This document shows positions 11,440-23,383 of a DNA stretch of 64,000 nucleotides, one piece after another. The notes beneath the pieces are model-generated. The model was not told the DNA's origin, did no database searches, and saw only the letters and a program-made list of their open reading frames with translations. The stretch's first letter is position 1. Every line of letters starts with the position of its first letter. The position numbers and the translations under genes are program-made. Source of the stretch: Symsagittifera roscoffensis (Eukaryota; Xenacoelomorpha; Acoela; Convolutidae). Location of the stretch: positions 34,105,301-34,169,300 of the forward strand of contig NC_087066.1 of assembly GCF_963678635.1 (NCBI RefSeq). Reading direction: 5' to 3'.

Positions 11440-12960
11440 TGAGTTTCCTTGTCAAAAAAGAAAAAAAAATCAATTTTAATCAATTAAAAATGGGTTTTAC
11501 TGTTACTATTTTTTGAGCAACCAAATCCTTTTTCATCCATTATGATCAATTTTTTTTTCATTTTTGTGGATACTGACAATGAAACTAAATTATAACCGAC
11601 TTTTTTCACTTTACTCAGATGCGAATTTCAACGCACATAAACTCTTTTTTACGTTTTAAACTAACGTTGCTTACTTGTAAATCAATTTAATTTTTTTCTG
11701 CCTAACTTTGATATTTATGTTACTTTTCTATGTTACTCAAAAACTGTAACTAAAATATGTTCTTTTCATCAATTTTCCTAAAATATACGAAACTTTGGGG
11801 GAGGGGTGTAGCAAAGTTGGAAGTGGACTAATCCCCCTTACATTACCCCCCCCCCCCCAAGCCTTTACCCCTTTACAAGCCCCCCCCCCCCCCCAACGTT
11901 GGAAGTGGACTAATCCCGCTTCCATTACCCCTGGCAAAGTTGGAAATGGACTAATCCCCACGTCCATTACACCCCCCTAGCCTTTACCCCTTTACAAGCC
12001 CCCTTCACATTGGGGGGGGGGGGGGACGGGAGGAGGGGGCAAACGTTAGCGGGGCAAACGTTAGGGGGCACACGCAAACGTTAGAGTGCAAACGTTAGAG
12101 GGGGCAAACGCTAGGGGGAGATCTTAACAGGTGCGAAGGGGGTGTGGTTCAGATGAGGTGCGGGGGGAAGGGGGGTTAATTGGACGGTGCTTCAAGTTGG
12201 GGGTGGGGGTGGGGGTAGCGGAGCCAAGTGGCAATCGTTAGTGGGGAGAGCCTAACAGAATCTTTTTGTAAATTGAGTTTAGATTTAGAAATGGATTAGG
12301 CCGTACACTCGCTTTGCTAAGTTTCCGCATAACTCATTTGATAAAAGCATAAGTTCTTGCAAAAGTTTGCAAGACGCGAAACAAAATTGGAAAAAATCCA
12401 TTTTACGCGTGGAAAAAATCGCGTGGAAAACAAGACGCGTGGAAAAAATCCATTTTAATGTGATTTGGTACCTATTATATAATACATCATAATGGATTTC
12501 AAATGAATTGTAATGCATTTTAATTTTCCGCGAAAAATGGATTTAAATTCATTTTTAGTCCAATTTTGTTGTCTGACCGTAACATGAGAATCAATTATGC
12601 TTACAACATTTTAGACCACAAAAATCCATACTAATCGGTTTGTTTTCACTTTTTTAATTGCGGGTAAGTAATTTGTTATTAGTAACTGACTGTTGTTGAA
12701 CAACAAGTAACTAACTTTAGTTTGAAATGTAGAAAACACTTTATGTGCGTTGAAATTTTTATCTCAATAAAATAGAAACAACTGATCATAATGGAGTTTT
12801 GTTGTCTCCATCTATAGAACTTTACAGAACTGAAAAATAGTGGATTATAATTGATAAATAATAGCAATATATTCCATTTTTAATTATTAGAATCGATTGT
12901 TTTTCACTCTTATGGACACTGACAATACAATTGAAACTTAAACGACTATTATACATGGAA
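11440..12960. repeat. large inverted repeat (foldback-like) enclosing a minisatellite
   Basis: Arms at roughly 11440-11690 and 12680-12960 are imperfect reverse complements. The clearest shared piece is AATTTCAACGCACATAAA (about 11622-11639), whose complement lies near 12740-12757. The ~1 kb between them is G/C-biased tandem repeat plus AT-rich filler. The structure fits a foldback element or long-TIR MITE. No coding capacity. Confidence 0.6.
11795..12125. repeat. G/C-tract minisatellite
   Basis: Three copies of a unit around GTTGGAAGTGGACTAATCCC separated by C-tracts, then a long G run and at least four copies of GCAAACGTTAGGGGG-like units. Translations of this region are artefacts of the repeat. 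Confidence 0.8.
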
Positions 12961-13021
12961 CTCCAGCGGGGGATTTTTTCATGAGATACGTCTTCAGCGT
13001 TTCATTTTCATTAGGCGCTTT

Positions 13022-13557
13022 TTGTACCGACTTTCGATACGAAAGTAATGGAATATTTGTATTCGGGGTGGGTTTTTTTTCTTCAGACAAATTTTGACTT
13101 TTTAACTAGCCATTTTTGACGGATTTTTTTTAATATCATTCAAAAAGTATTGTTGTTTTGAGCTTAAATTTGAAAAAATATTTTACCTGTGATTATTTTT
13201 CGTTCTAGTTATGGATGTTTAAAGATTGCCATTTAGGCCAACTTGGGACAATTAACGCGCGATATATTTCGCGCTATTAACGCGTAAGCGGAGATTTAAT
13301 CCGTCTTAAAATCGTTCTAAATTGGTTGAAAGAAGCTTATTTGCCATAACTGATTTGTTAAAAGGAGCTAAATCTATCTTTTTGTACTTTATATGGCGTG
13401 TGGGGGGATGATTTTCATAAAAAATTTCAAATTTTGGAAAAAAAAATTTTTCATTTTATTTTATTACATTTAATTTTTTGATGTTATTACTGCTCCATAA
13501 AACCTTAAAAGGCAGTCGGAACATTCAGGGCTTCGCCCTGACACGAGCAGTCTTGTT
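13022..13557 (+). mobile_element. Helentron-associated-like repeat, copy 3
   Basis: Near-complete: 5' TTGTACCGACTTTCGATACG, central TTAACGCGCGATATATTTCG, 3' subterminal inverted repeat GTCGGAACA, hairpin CAGGGCTTCGCCCTG, end CGAGCAGTCTTGTT. Confidence 0.8.
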
Positions 13558-14091
13558 CTATTAGATCATTTATTGGTTATACATCGTGTATTTTCCTGGA
13601 ACAATTCTATCGTGAGTATGTGTAAGTTGCCATTCTTAGCTGGTCGAGATTGAGTTGTACATAAAAACTTTAACCCAATTGACGAGTGAAAATCATTCTA
13701 TTATGATTTTTAGTCGAACTACAAGAGATTGATCGGGAATATTCGATGGTTTGGTTTTTCTAGAAAGCAGTTTAAAAGTGTTTACTAAAACCAGCTCACC
13801 CTCATACAATCCTATTAATCAAAATTGCTGGTTTTATTTTCCAAATGAAAAGATAGAGCTTTCTCGTGTCCCGAAATGGTTGAAGCTTGTCAAATTTGGT
13901 CAAGAACAGCCAGACTCCACTTATTGTTGTGTTGTGTTTTCCAGTTAGTCTTCTCACTAAAGTCATCAAAATTTTATTAGTAACTTTTGAGTGAAATGAA
14001 TCATACTCTTTCATGTTTAAGACCAGTAGCCAAAGCATATTTTGTAAGCTTTGATTTTAAGTCAAACAATTACTTGAATCAACTTAAATGG

Positions 14092-14137
14092 CGGTCGGAA
14101 CAGTCAGAAAGAATATTCGTTGCAAGAGCAGTCATGT
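14092..14137 (+). mobile_element. fragment of the repeat's 3' end
   Basis: GGCGGTCGGAACA followed by a degenerate stem and GCAAGAGCAGTCATGTT resembles only the last ~45 bp of the Helentron-like family. It lies just upstream of the channel exon. Confidence 0.5.
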
Positions 14138-14213
14138 TTTCTGCTTGAATTAATCGCACTTTCTAAATCTGTCATTTTGGACCTTATGTAACCATTTTAT
14201 GCCTGCTGTGTAG

Positions 14214-14356
14214 GATCCACCTGAGTCGTAAGCCGGATTTCTACGTCAACAGTCTCATCACGCCCTCCCTCCTCCTGAGCTGGCTGGGATCCATCATATT
14301 CCTACTCCCGTCAGACTGTGGGGAAAAACTGGGCTTCTCAGTTACCCTCTTCTTAG
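14214..14356 (+). pseudogene. isolated exon of a Cys-loop (nicotinic receptor-like) channel
   Basis: A 143-bp open segment bounded by a good acceptor (ctgctgtgtag) and donor (gtacgt). Its translation contains RKPDFYVNSLITPS and FLLPSDCGEKLGFSVTLFL. These match the pre-M1, M1 and start-of-M2 layout of nicotinic acetylcholine receptor subunits (the R-K-P-x-F-Y and L-P-S-D-x-G-E-K signatures). The reading frame is uninterrupted. I see no ligand-binding-domain exons upstream, nor M3/M4 downstream, within the window. It is therefore probably a gene fragment rather than part of a working gene. Confidence 0.6.
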
Positions 14357-14484
14357 GTACGTAGTAGGGGTCACATTGTGACGTCAAAAGGAGTGGAAGA
14401 ACCGTAAGATATATAAAAACATCAAAAGAATCCTTTTTTACAACAACTATACAACAAATAATCACATCGTGTTTTCTATCCCCA

Positions 14485-14529
14485 GCTATGGCAAAGATGG
14501 TGTGTGAGGATGAGCTCTCAATTGACCTC
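14485..14529 (+). pseudogene. possible following exon of the channel fragment
   Basis: After a candidate acceptor (ctatccccag) the phase joins to the previous exon and reads about 14 codons, starting AMAKMVCEDELS, to an in-frame TAG. The M2 sequence is not conserved beyond the first turn, supporting loss of function. Assignment is weak. Confidence 0.3.
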
Positions 14530-14728
14530 TAGCTTCAGGTCTACCACAGTCTGACCGACTTCGGCTGCAATAGTGGTACCACGTGAAGTTTTAGAATCAA
14601 AAAGGGCCATGAGTCGCAAGAAATAGCTTCGCTTAACAAAATAAACATGAGTGTGGAATGTGGGGTAATAATACATACAGACTATGCTTTTCATAGATAT
14701 TCTGCGAGTTGCACAGAAACATCCATTA

Positions 14729-15257
14729 TTGTTTCGACTTTCGATACGAAAGTAACGGAATATTTGTGCTCGGGGTGGGTTTTTTTTTCTTCAGACAAAT
14801 TTCGACTTTTTAACTAGCCATTATTGACGGAATTTTTTTTACATCATTCGAAAGGTATTGTTGTCCTGAGCTCAAACTTGAAAAGATATTTCACCTGTGA
14901 TCTTTTTTCGTAAAGTTATGAGGGTTTAAAGATTGCCATTTTGACCAATTTGGGACAATTAAAGCGCGATATAATTCGCGCTATTAACGCGTAAGCGGAG
15001 ATTTAATCCGTCTTTGAAATCGTTCCAAAATGGTTGAGAGGCATATTTGCCAAAATTGATATGTTAAAATGAGCGAAATCTATTTTTTTGTACTTTATAT
15101 GGCGTGTGGGAGATGATTCAATAAAAAAATTCAAATTTTAGAATTTTTTTTTCATTTTATTTTATTACATTTAATTTTTTGATGTTACTACTGCTCCACA
15201 AACCTTAAAAGGCAGTCGGAACATTCAGGGCTTCGTCCTGATACGAGCAATTTTGTT
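14729..15257 (+). mobile_element. Helentron-associated-like repeat, copy 4
   Basis: Full-length family member, starting TTGTTTCGACTTTCGATACG and ending with GTCGGAACA, hairpin CAGGGCTTCGTCCTG and CGAGCAATTTTGTT. Confidence 0.8.
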
Positions 15258-15578
15258 GTTTTGGCAATCAGTTAGCAAGTGTTTTTTTCAAGATAATGAA
15301 TTTGAAACTACGTTTGAATAAATTTGGGCTCTTTTTTAGGTTGTTTTGAATAAATTTCATTACGAACATCACTGTTTTGTAGATTATCTATATCAGATGC
15401 ATATTTCAGACAAACAAGCGTTGTAGCGTTGCAAGACTAGCAGAGCATATCTACATTGCAACTGTTGTTACTAGATATGCATTTTATACCATCGGCAAGC
15501 TTTTGTCAGTCTCAACTGAATTATTTGCGGTTTTTAACTTTTTTTGTGACCGATATCTAAAAGCTTCTCAGTAAAGTT

Positions 15579-16081
15579 AACAAGACTGCTCGTATCAGGG
15601 CGAAGCCTTGAATGTTCCCACTGCCTTTTAAGGTTTTTGGAGCAGTAAAACATTCATTTAAAAAAAATTAAATGTAAAAAAGAAAATGAATTTTTATTCT
15701 AAAAATTGAATTTTTTCAAGAAAATCATCACCCCACACGCCATATGAAGTACAAAAGGATAGATTTTGCTCCTTGTAACAAATCAATTATGGCAAATAAG
15801 CTTCTTTCAACCAGATTGGAGCAATTTCTAAGACAGATTAAATCTCCGCTTACGCGTTAATAGCGCGAATTATATCGCGCGTTAATTGTCCCTAAATGGC
15901 CAAAATGGCGATTTTTAAACCCCCATTACATTACGGAAAGTGATCACAGATGAAGTATTTTTCAAATTTAAGCTCAGGACAACAATACTTTTTGACAACA
16001 AAAAAGTCGAATTTTGTCTGAAGAAAAAAACCCACCCCGAGCACAAATATTCCGTTACTTTCGTATCGAAAGTCGGAACAA
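15579..16081 (-). mobile_element. Helentron-associated-like repeat, copy 5 (inverted)
   Basis: Reverse-oriented copy. On + it starts AACAAGACTGCTCGTATCAG and ends TTTCGTATCGAAAGTCGGAA. It lies ~320 bp from copy 4 in tail-to-tail orientation. Confidence 0.8.
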
Positions 16082-16508
16082 CAAGCATAAAAATGACGGC
16101 ATGTTCGTTCTTAACAAATCCATGTTGACTGCCCGGCAAAAAATGATATATTTTTTTACTGTTTTAGGCTGATTTTCAGCGTCGAAAAATTGCTTCTCAA
16201 AGTTTGCTTTACTAAAAAATATAGCAAATAAATCAAGTCTTTAGACATAATTTTTTACTCTCGCAGTCGGGCACTTTACTAATCACATATTGGCACATGT
16301 TTATGTAAAATTTGCAAACGTTCCTCATGCTTCCTGTTTTCCTTCACAAAAACTTGGACCAAATTATAATAAATTTTCTGGCTTTATGACTCGACTTTCT
16401 GTTGTTAAATGGCGCTCAATTTGTGGAACAGTGTAAAAAAAAACTAGCTTTATTTCCTTTCCTTTTTATAAATCAAAAGTTGCTTTACTCTTCTGGGAAC
16501 TCTACTTG

Positions 16509-17029
16509 TTGTTCCGACTTTCGAAACGAAAGTAACGGAACTTTTGTGCTCGGGTGGGTTTTTTTTTCTTCAGACAAAATTCGACTGTTAAACTAGTCAT
16601 TTTTGACAAAACTTTTGGCATCATTCGAAAGGTATAGTATACTTCTATTGAGCTTAAAATTAAAAAGATGTTTACCTGTGATCATTTTTCGCAAAACTAT
16701 GGGGGTTTAAATATTGCCATTACGGTCAATTTGGAACAAGTAACGCGCGACATAATTCGCGCTTTTAACGCGTAAGCGAAGATATAATCCGTCTTAAAAA
16801 TCTTTCCAAATTGTTTAAAGGAAGCTTATTTGCCAAATTGATTTCTTAATGGGAGCAAAATCTATCACTCTGTATTTTATATGGCGTGTGGGGTGATGAT
16901 TTTTAGAAAAATTTCAACTAAAAAAATGTTCTATTTTATTACATTTAATTTGTTTCTTGTTATTAGACAATAGACCTTAAAAGGCAGTCGGAACATTCAG
17001 GGCTTCGCCTTGATACGAGCAGTCTTGTT
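16509..17029 (+). mobile_element. Helentron-associated-like repeat, copy 6
   Basis: Complete copy with 5' TTGTTCCGACTTTCGAAACG and 3' hairpin plus CGAGCAGTCTTGTT. Followed by the same ~70-bp spacer that separates copies 1 and 2. Confidence 0.8.
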
Positions 17030-17099
17030 TTCTTTCTAATCTTAAATCACCTGGCTTAACTTATGCTTCAATTGTGTTGTTGAACTTGACGTTTGATTG
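17030..17099 (+). repeat. spacer shared with 7937-8006
   Basis: The 70 bp between copies 6 and 7 match the 70 bp between copies 1 and 2 with only a few substitutions (for example AAATCACCTGGCTTAA and GACGTTTGATTGTTG in both). The two dimers are therefore copies of one dimeric unit. Confidence 0.85.
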
Positions 17100-17638
17100 T
17101 TGTTCCGACTTGCGATACGAAAGTAACGGAATATTTGAGCTCGGGGTGGGTTTTTTTTCTTCAGACAAATTTCGACTTCTTAACTAGCTATTTTTGACGG
17201 AAATTTTTAAAAATCATTCGAAAGCTATTGTTGTCTTGAGTCTAAATTTAAAAAGATATTTCAGCTATGATCATTTTTCGTAAAGTTATGAGGGTTAAAG
17301 TATTGCCATTTTGGCCATTTCGGCCAATTTGGGACAATTAACGCGCGATATATTTCGCGCTATTAACGAGTAAGCGAGATTTAATCCGTCTTAGAAACCG
17401 TTCCAAATTGGTTCAAGGAAGATTCTATGCCATAATTGATTTGTTAATAGGAGCAAAATCTATCACTTTCTACTTAATATGGCGTGTGGGGATGTTTTCA
17501 CAAAAAATCTCAAACTTTTTAGAGAAACAATTTGATTTTACTTTGTTACATTTAAATTTTTCAGGTTATTACTGCTCCATATACCTTAAAAGGCAGTCGG
17601 AACATTCAGGACTTCGCCCTGATACGAGCAGTCTTGTT
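17100..17638 (+). mobile_element. Helentron-associated-like repeat, copy 7
   Basis: Full-length copy head-to-tail with copy 6; ends with hairpin and CGAGCAGTCTTGTT. Confidence 0.8.
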
Positions 17639-19794
17639 TTGATTTCTCATTGACCACAGATTGTTAAGTGATGATACCTATTTTGATAACATTTGAAGGT
17701 TTTGACAAAAAATTAAGCAAAGGTTTTCGGCGTTAGTTGTTTTCATTAAACTTATTGTATCGGCAAAAAAAAGAAAACACAGTTACGTGGTACATGTATA
17801 AGTTAAGTTGTGATTAGTTGAAGAGTGGGATGCTTAGGGTGGCCTTGGGTGGGGCTCCTGGCAAGAAAGGCATGCAATCAATTCCACTCTGTAAGTGTCA
17901 ACAAGAAGAAATCACTCATAATTCATACTGTTGGAACAAATTCCCATATCCGCAACTTTTCCATCCGCCAGTTTTCAATGCAGTTTTTTTTCGAATGAGC
18001 AACTTTACGATGCGTTTGAAATAAACTCCCAAAAAGTGCACCAAATTACACGCCAGATAAACTCGCAACATATACCAACATGGTCTATTAATCACTTGTT
18101 CTATTTATCTGCTAACATTTTGTACCGGTACCAACTAGTCAACAACAGGAAAAATAACAGGCCAGTTTGACCATTTTTGTTCATTTTCCTTGTTGTCGTG
18201 TTTTTTTTTTGCTTTTGTTTATCCCTCTTTTTCATACTTTATCCGCCTAACAAATTTTCCTTAGCCGGGTGTTCGTATAAGTCTCCGTTATTTTCACTTC
18301 AGCCGCTCATTGATATTTTAGACTTTTGATGGCTTTTGGCTAGAAAACAAACTTCCTGTCCTCAATAAATTGTTCTCTACTAATAACCAGGGTATTATTC
18401 CTCTTTCTTGAGGGGCTGAAAATGTACTCAGAAAAGAAATAATTCGACCATAGCTGTTTATTCTCATTTCAACTCAGTATATTTCAATTTGCAGACAAAA
18501 AAAAAACTAAATTGAAAAGTTCCAATGAACTATTGTCGAGAAACACGAGTCACCTCAGCATTTCTCAATCCATCTTCAAATAACACTACTTGAAAAAAAA
18601 CTGTCGTCAGTTTTCACTGTGTGCACTGAAACTAGAAGTAGAGCTTACACCAGAAATGACACGTCAAATGGCGTGGATTTGTACCTCAAAGCGTTAACTT
18701 AAGATACCACTTGTTGTACTTCGCTATTTTAAAATCGGCGAAAAAAACTTCTCCCGAAGCAAGTTATGAAACCACTTGTATGATATTCAAAAAATAAACT
18801 TGGTAAGATCACTAACTTTATTTTCGACACTTCACATTCAATTCCATTATCCATTATAGTAACTTCACTTTTGTATTCTTTAATTATAGTAATTTTACTT
18901 GTAGTAACTTAAGTTTTGATAGTGCGAAGGAACGTATTGCTATATGTTTCCGACGCATAACCAGCTATTCGAAAAACGATACAAGGTGTCGAGCGAGCAA
19001 AATTTGGGTAGAGTTGGCTCAGCCAATTGAAGAAAAACTAGAACGAGTTTTCAGTGCCCGGTTTTGGGTTGGTGTATCAGTGAGTGTTTTGACAAAACTA
19101 TTACGCTTTAGTCTCAAAAACTATATGAAAGAAAAGGAGATTATAAAAAATTTGAGCTAACTTTTACTGATATTTTTTCTGTCTTTCAAACTTGCATCTG
19201 TCAATTTTTCTAGTTATGCAAGATGACTCAAACCAAATTTTGCTCTGCAAATTAGCCAGAAGAAGACTCTTTATCTGTCAAGGTTTTGTCCATTTTTTGC
19301 TCGCCATCATCTGAAATTTAATTTGCGTGTAAAATTACCCCATGATAGTTCATCGTAATACGACTACTCACAAAACAGACACCTCGTTACAACAGGAAAC
19401 TCGCGTTACAAAAAGGGGTCGACAACTCCCAACCTTAATTTATATTAAAAGTTGAACATATCTCTTTATCCACAATATTCAGTTGCGTCATACTAAACTG
19501 TAGTTGGTGCAACTTGCTAATTAATAAAAAAAAATCTGGCAAATTTTCAACTTCCTTGAATATTTCCAGTTTTCTATGCTTGCGATTTATCCTTTGTTGC
19601 AAGTAGACATACTACGAAGACCTGGGGTAATTTTGAAAACCAATTTCAAATATTTCAAGCAAAGTTACTGTTGGTTGGGCTGCGGTAAAAAAGCCCAAAT
19701 AAAACTAGAAACTTATTTCTCATCCATTATCCGTTCTCGTGCAAATTGTTAACACACAAAATAATGTCTCCTCAAAGCCAAGTTTTAAAATTAT
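17639..19794. other. no gene recognised
   Basis: AT-rich sequence. Part of 18930-19030 is distantly similar to the dispersed repeat at 19795-20050 (shared pieces such as TTTCCGACGC and AACCAGCTATTCG). Otherwise nothing identifiable. Confidence 0.45.
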
Positions 19795-20050
19795 TTTTGT
19801 TCCGAGCATTTGAAAAATGGAGAGGAACTTTGTATTCGGGTGTTTAAGTTTTATGTTTTCCACGCAATAACAGCTATCGCAAATATGCATTGGAGTGCGT
19901 TGTGTAATATATCATATTAAAGTCCTTTCGGTCGTAATTCGAACGAAAATTAAAACTTTCCAAAATGTTTCCCCATTGTTGAGAAAAACCGGTTTCAAAT
20001 TTTTGATTTCTGGTCTAATTTCGAGCGAGTAAAGCGAGCGAGCAAGCTTT
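19795..20050 (+). repeat. dispersed repeat also present at 59170-59465
   Basis: TTGTTCCGAGCATTT, TATTCGGGTGTTTAAGTTTTA and a run ending in GAGCGAGTAAAGCGAGCGAG recur in reverse complement within EPS8 intron 2 (59170-59465). No coding capacity; class unknown. Confidence 0.6.
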
Positions 20051-20495
20051 CAAGAGCTTGTTTTTTGAGCTTAAAAGTTTAGATGCAATTTAGTAACAGT
20101 TTAATTTTGCTCAAATATTTTTAGCGCATTTTGAAATAAAAAAATCAAATTTAAAAAAAAACGCTGAAAAAACAAACATTTGTTGAAAGTTTTTTGACGG
20201 TTGTGTTCGTTTTTCTAGTCATTTTTCTGTAAAAATTGCGTTCTATTTTGCCTATTTTACTATGACTATGGTATATACCTAAGCTCTAGTATTTCATTCA
20301 GAGTTTTTTTTATCAGGACACGCATCAGGTTAAATTTATTTAGACTTTGGTCGGAACAATTTATGCTATTTGCACAAAAATGGCTATCTTTGTTAAACTT
20401 TGTGACTTGTAATTCTTATAAATTATGTCTTTTTTGAACTGTCTTGTCTGATTTTTGCCCTACTCCAAGTTGGTGTGATACCATAGTTTTTTCTT

Positions 20496-20620
20496 AATTT
20501 TTGCAAACATTTTCCAGTTTATCTTTCTTCAAAATCAAAAAATAATCTAAATAGACAAAAACATCCAACGAGAATCTAACAACAATTTGCGCACAAAGTG
20601 CCGATCCCCGAGTTCAGTTT
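20496..20620. repeat. left arm of an inverted repeat split by a Gypsy element
   Basis: This segment, continued on the far side of the Gypsy element at 26575-26622, is an imperfect reverse complement of 26634-26801. Examples are CTAAATAGACAAAAACATCC here and GGATGTTTTTGTCTATTTAG there. Confidence 0.75.
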
Positions 20621-20835
20621 TGTTGAATAAAGAAAAAGTGTTGAATGGTTGAAAGTAAATTCTGATAAAGATCAACTGTTTAATATCTAAATGTAAAGCA
20701 AACTGCACTCATTGTTTTAGGCGGGTCCAGACGTAGAAGAACTGTGATTAGCAGAAAAACTGGTGGCCAGACATTCAAGGACTTTAACCAAAACTTACAT
20801 AAACATAAACTGTATCAAATTTTGTCCTTATGTCA
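20621..20835 (-). repeat. 3' LTR of the Gypsy element
   Basis: 215 bp, TG...CA on both strands, ~89% identical by eye to 26360-26574. I do not see a clear polypurine tract on its inner side. Confidence 0.9.
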
Positions 20836-21013
20836 TTGGGTCAGCAACGTAAGTTAAACAATCTGTTTAAATTTTAAGAACTCAATTGACGCAATTACAA
20901 TTCGCCGTATATGAATATATGGATAAATCGTAGTCAGTTTTCGTTTTTTAAAATCGCTTTCTGAGCCATTTAGCTTCTCTAGCTCCTTCTTCTTTGGCTT
21001 TTATTTTGGTCCT

Positions 21014-21421
21014 TCATTTTTTTTGGATCTGTCGGATCATAACTCTGCCAAGTTTCGTGACGGCTTTCCGTGCTCGCGTCGATCTGAGTGGTGGAGTTTC
21101 ATCGCTTGCGCTCACTTCCGGTGTCCTTTTGCCTGCGTCCGTCTTTTCTTGTAAATCCCTTTTCGTCGCCGCTCGCGCCTCCATTTTGCCTTCCGCCGTC
21201 TCCGTCTGCGTTGCCGTTGGCGTTTGTGTCTCGTCCGCTGTGTCCTCTGAGTCGCCGCTTGATTCCGCATTTCGCGCCGCTTTTCCTGCCTCTTTTCCTG
21301 ACCTGATGACAGTGTCGTCGTTCTTGCTGAGCGTTTGGCCCGTGCCCTGTTTTTTTTTATGCGATGGCTTCTCCGCTCCAAGAGGCAAACCGTCGGTTTC
21401 CCCTTGAGCCACTCTTTCCAC
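21014..21421 (-). pseudogene. Gypsy pol C-terminal tail
   Basis: 135-codon frame, very rich in Lys, Glu, Thr and Ala, ending with a basic RSTRARKAVTKLGR stretch typical of the tail after Gypsy integrases. The strong base bias makes the opposite strand look open too; that frame is a shadow. It lies in the proper place between integrase and the 3' LTR. Confidence 0.6.
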
Positions 21422-22012
21422 TGTTAGCCGTTTGGTGCTTGATGATAGTCCTGCGCCCGCGTTTTCCCATTGTGGATCGTATCTAAACGCGACACCGCTT
21501 CTTCGTACAAGATAACCATTTTTCTTTTTTACTGTATGCGGCGATAATTTTTCAATTTTTTGATCTCCTTTTTTATCACCTTGCTGGGTTCTTTCGATCT
21601 GTCACGCCTGTCCAATGGTACACTCTGTGCGCATCCTCGGGTTTTGCTGCTTTGTGCCGCAGTTCAAGAAGAGCATTGGGGTGATTCAATTCAATCTCCC
21701 TTTCTGCAAGATCATGCTCATCAAGGATTCGGGGCGTAAGACGATTTTGTGGTGCCATAATGAGGTCGCTGCGCTTTTTCCAATCCACCATCCGGAAGGT
21801 TTCGTCGTTTGGTCTCCCGCTCTTCTTGACAAGAGCAGCCAGTTTTTGGGTTAAAACTCTATTCCAATTTAAATTTTACAAACTCGGGCGTTTTACAACA
21901 CTCCTGAGTACCGTGTTTGCTTCTCTCCCATGGTGTGCTTCAAAAAGAGTTAAATTTGTTCTTCTATTAAGGACAAATCGCAATGCACTTAGTGCTCTTA
22001 ATTTTAATGGCT
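21422..22012 (-). pseudogene. Gypsy integrase C-terminal part, frame-broken
   Basis: Connects the integrase catalytic core to the pol tail. Several short frames alternate here. No motif can be named with confidence, but position and orientation tie it to the same pol. Confidence 0.45.
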
Positions 22013-22645
22013 TCAATCTCTGTTCCCCTTTTCCTTTAGGTATGTTATTACATAATTTTTTAGAGAACCGATGTTTCTTTCAACCATTCCAGTTGCTCGA
22101 TGGTCCCCAACCGGTGATTTTACCAATTCAATGTTTTCGGTTTTGCAGAAATTTTTGGTCTTCTTGGAGAAGAACCCGGAAGTTTGGTCCATATGCAGTT
22201 TTCGAGGATGCTCATAAGTGGCTTTATAGTTTTTCAGAAGTTTCAAAACATTCCTTGAGTTATCACTAGAAGACACAGAGGCCCATGACCAATGCAAGAA
22301 TTTGTCGAAGACTATAAGTGCGTAATTTTTTCTTACTTGTACGTAGTTAACCGACCCCAAAAAATCCAATTGAACTACCTCGTTAGGCTCAGTCGGCACA
22401 TATGGTTCTCCTAGATTACTTTTGACTATATCTGGTTTCAGATTCTTACCTGCTTCCAAGCAGTGCTTGCTTAGTTTGGCCGTTGCCGCCAAGTTTCGAT
22501 GCATCATTGGCATCCAGATGTCCTTTGATGCAGCATACATTTTGTCGCTGCCATGCTGGTAGTAATGCAGTCGATTCATTGTTTGGGTCGCCAGTGCCTT
22601 TGGTATTGCCAGTCTGCCATCCATCCATTGGCAGTTCTCCTTCAC
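22013..22645 (-). pseudogene. Gypsy integrase
   Basis: 210-codon open piece. The N-terminal zinc-binding region is visible (HYYQHGSDKMY... then HCLEAGKNLK, where the second expected Cys is replaced). The catalytic triad residues survive: Asp in QLDFLGSV, Asp in LHMDQTSGF and Glu in GMVERNIGSLK. In life it would join the cDNA to target DNA. A stop upstream and frame loss downstream make it a relic. Confidence 0.8.
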
Positions 22646-23383
22646 ACCAAAATCTGCATAATGTTGGTCATAATACTGTCCTAAATTTGTGATAATTTGC
22701 TTCGTCCACGGTTTTTGTCTCGGGTGGCATCCCTGATGCTTTCAAAATTGTATACTTCTCGATGTTAGCCTCCACTGTTTTGAGAGAGAGGGAGAGATTA
22801 CGTCGAGATGGTCCACTTTTTTCAGTACTTTGCTGTCCGTCGTTATCACTGATTATATCCACTTGTCGTTGTTTATAAGGGGGTAAGAGAGATCGGGAAA
22901 CTTAGATGGAAATGAGATAATCGTATTCAGTTTCTTTGATGCATTATCGGATTTTGAGAGTTTATCTTGTGGTATAATTTCAATATGTGAGTCAGAGCTG
23001 CACGAGCCAAGGGTTGTTGATGGGTTTCTGAGATTATTGAGAACTAGATTAAGGCTAACGTTGCCTGATTGGGTCGACGTATTTAAAATTGCAGCGCTGT
23101 TATCGGGTTTATCTGGTGTTATACTTGAATACGTTTGAGCCATATCCTCGCAATGTGAAATATCTAAAAGTTTTCTTGGATTGATAAGAACTTGAATAAC
23201 TTGAATTTAACACTTGAGAACGAAACCTGTTTTTCTGATTCACGCTCGTGCATACATTACGTGATATGCAAATATCTCGTCAGCCATTGGCTGGATTTTT
23301 CTGCAGGTTTTTACGCCCTCGGCCGGCTTTCTTGGATTACTAGACGCATTTGCATATTCACACGATTTCGTGCTGCCTTGGGC
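22646..23383 (-). pseudogene. Gypsy pol linker between RNase H and integrase
   Basis: Two short frames (22668-22862 and 22853-23143) of Ser/Asn/Thr-rich sequence with no domain. They occupy the variable linker position of pol. Confidence 0.4.

Noticed and set aside
11737-11980. short Pro/Gly-rich frames on both strands
   Set aside because: Encoded by C/G tracts of the minisatellite.
14241-14465. minus-strand frame over the channel exon
   Set aside because: Shadow of the + strand exon, which has splice sites and receptor motifs.
20994-21407. 137-codon open frame on the + strand with apparent hydrophobic segments
   Set aside because: Antisense of the Lys/Glu/Thr-rich Gypsy pol tail; hydrophobicity is a complementarity artefact.
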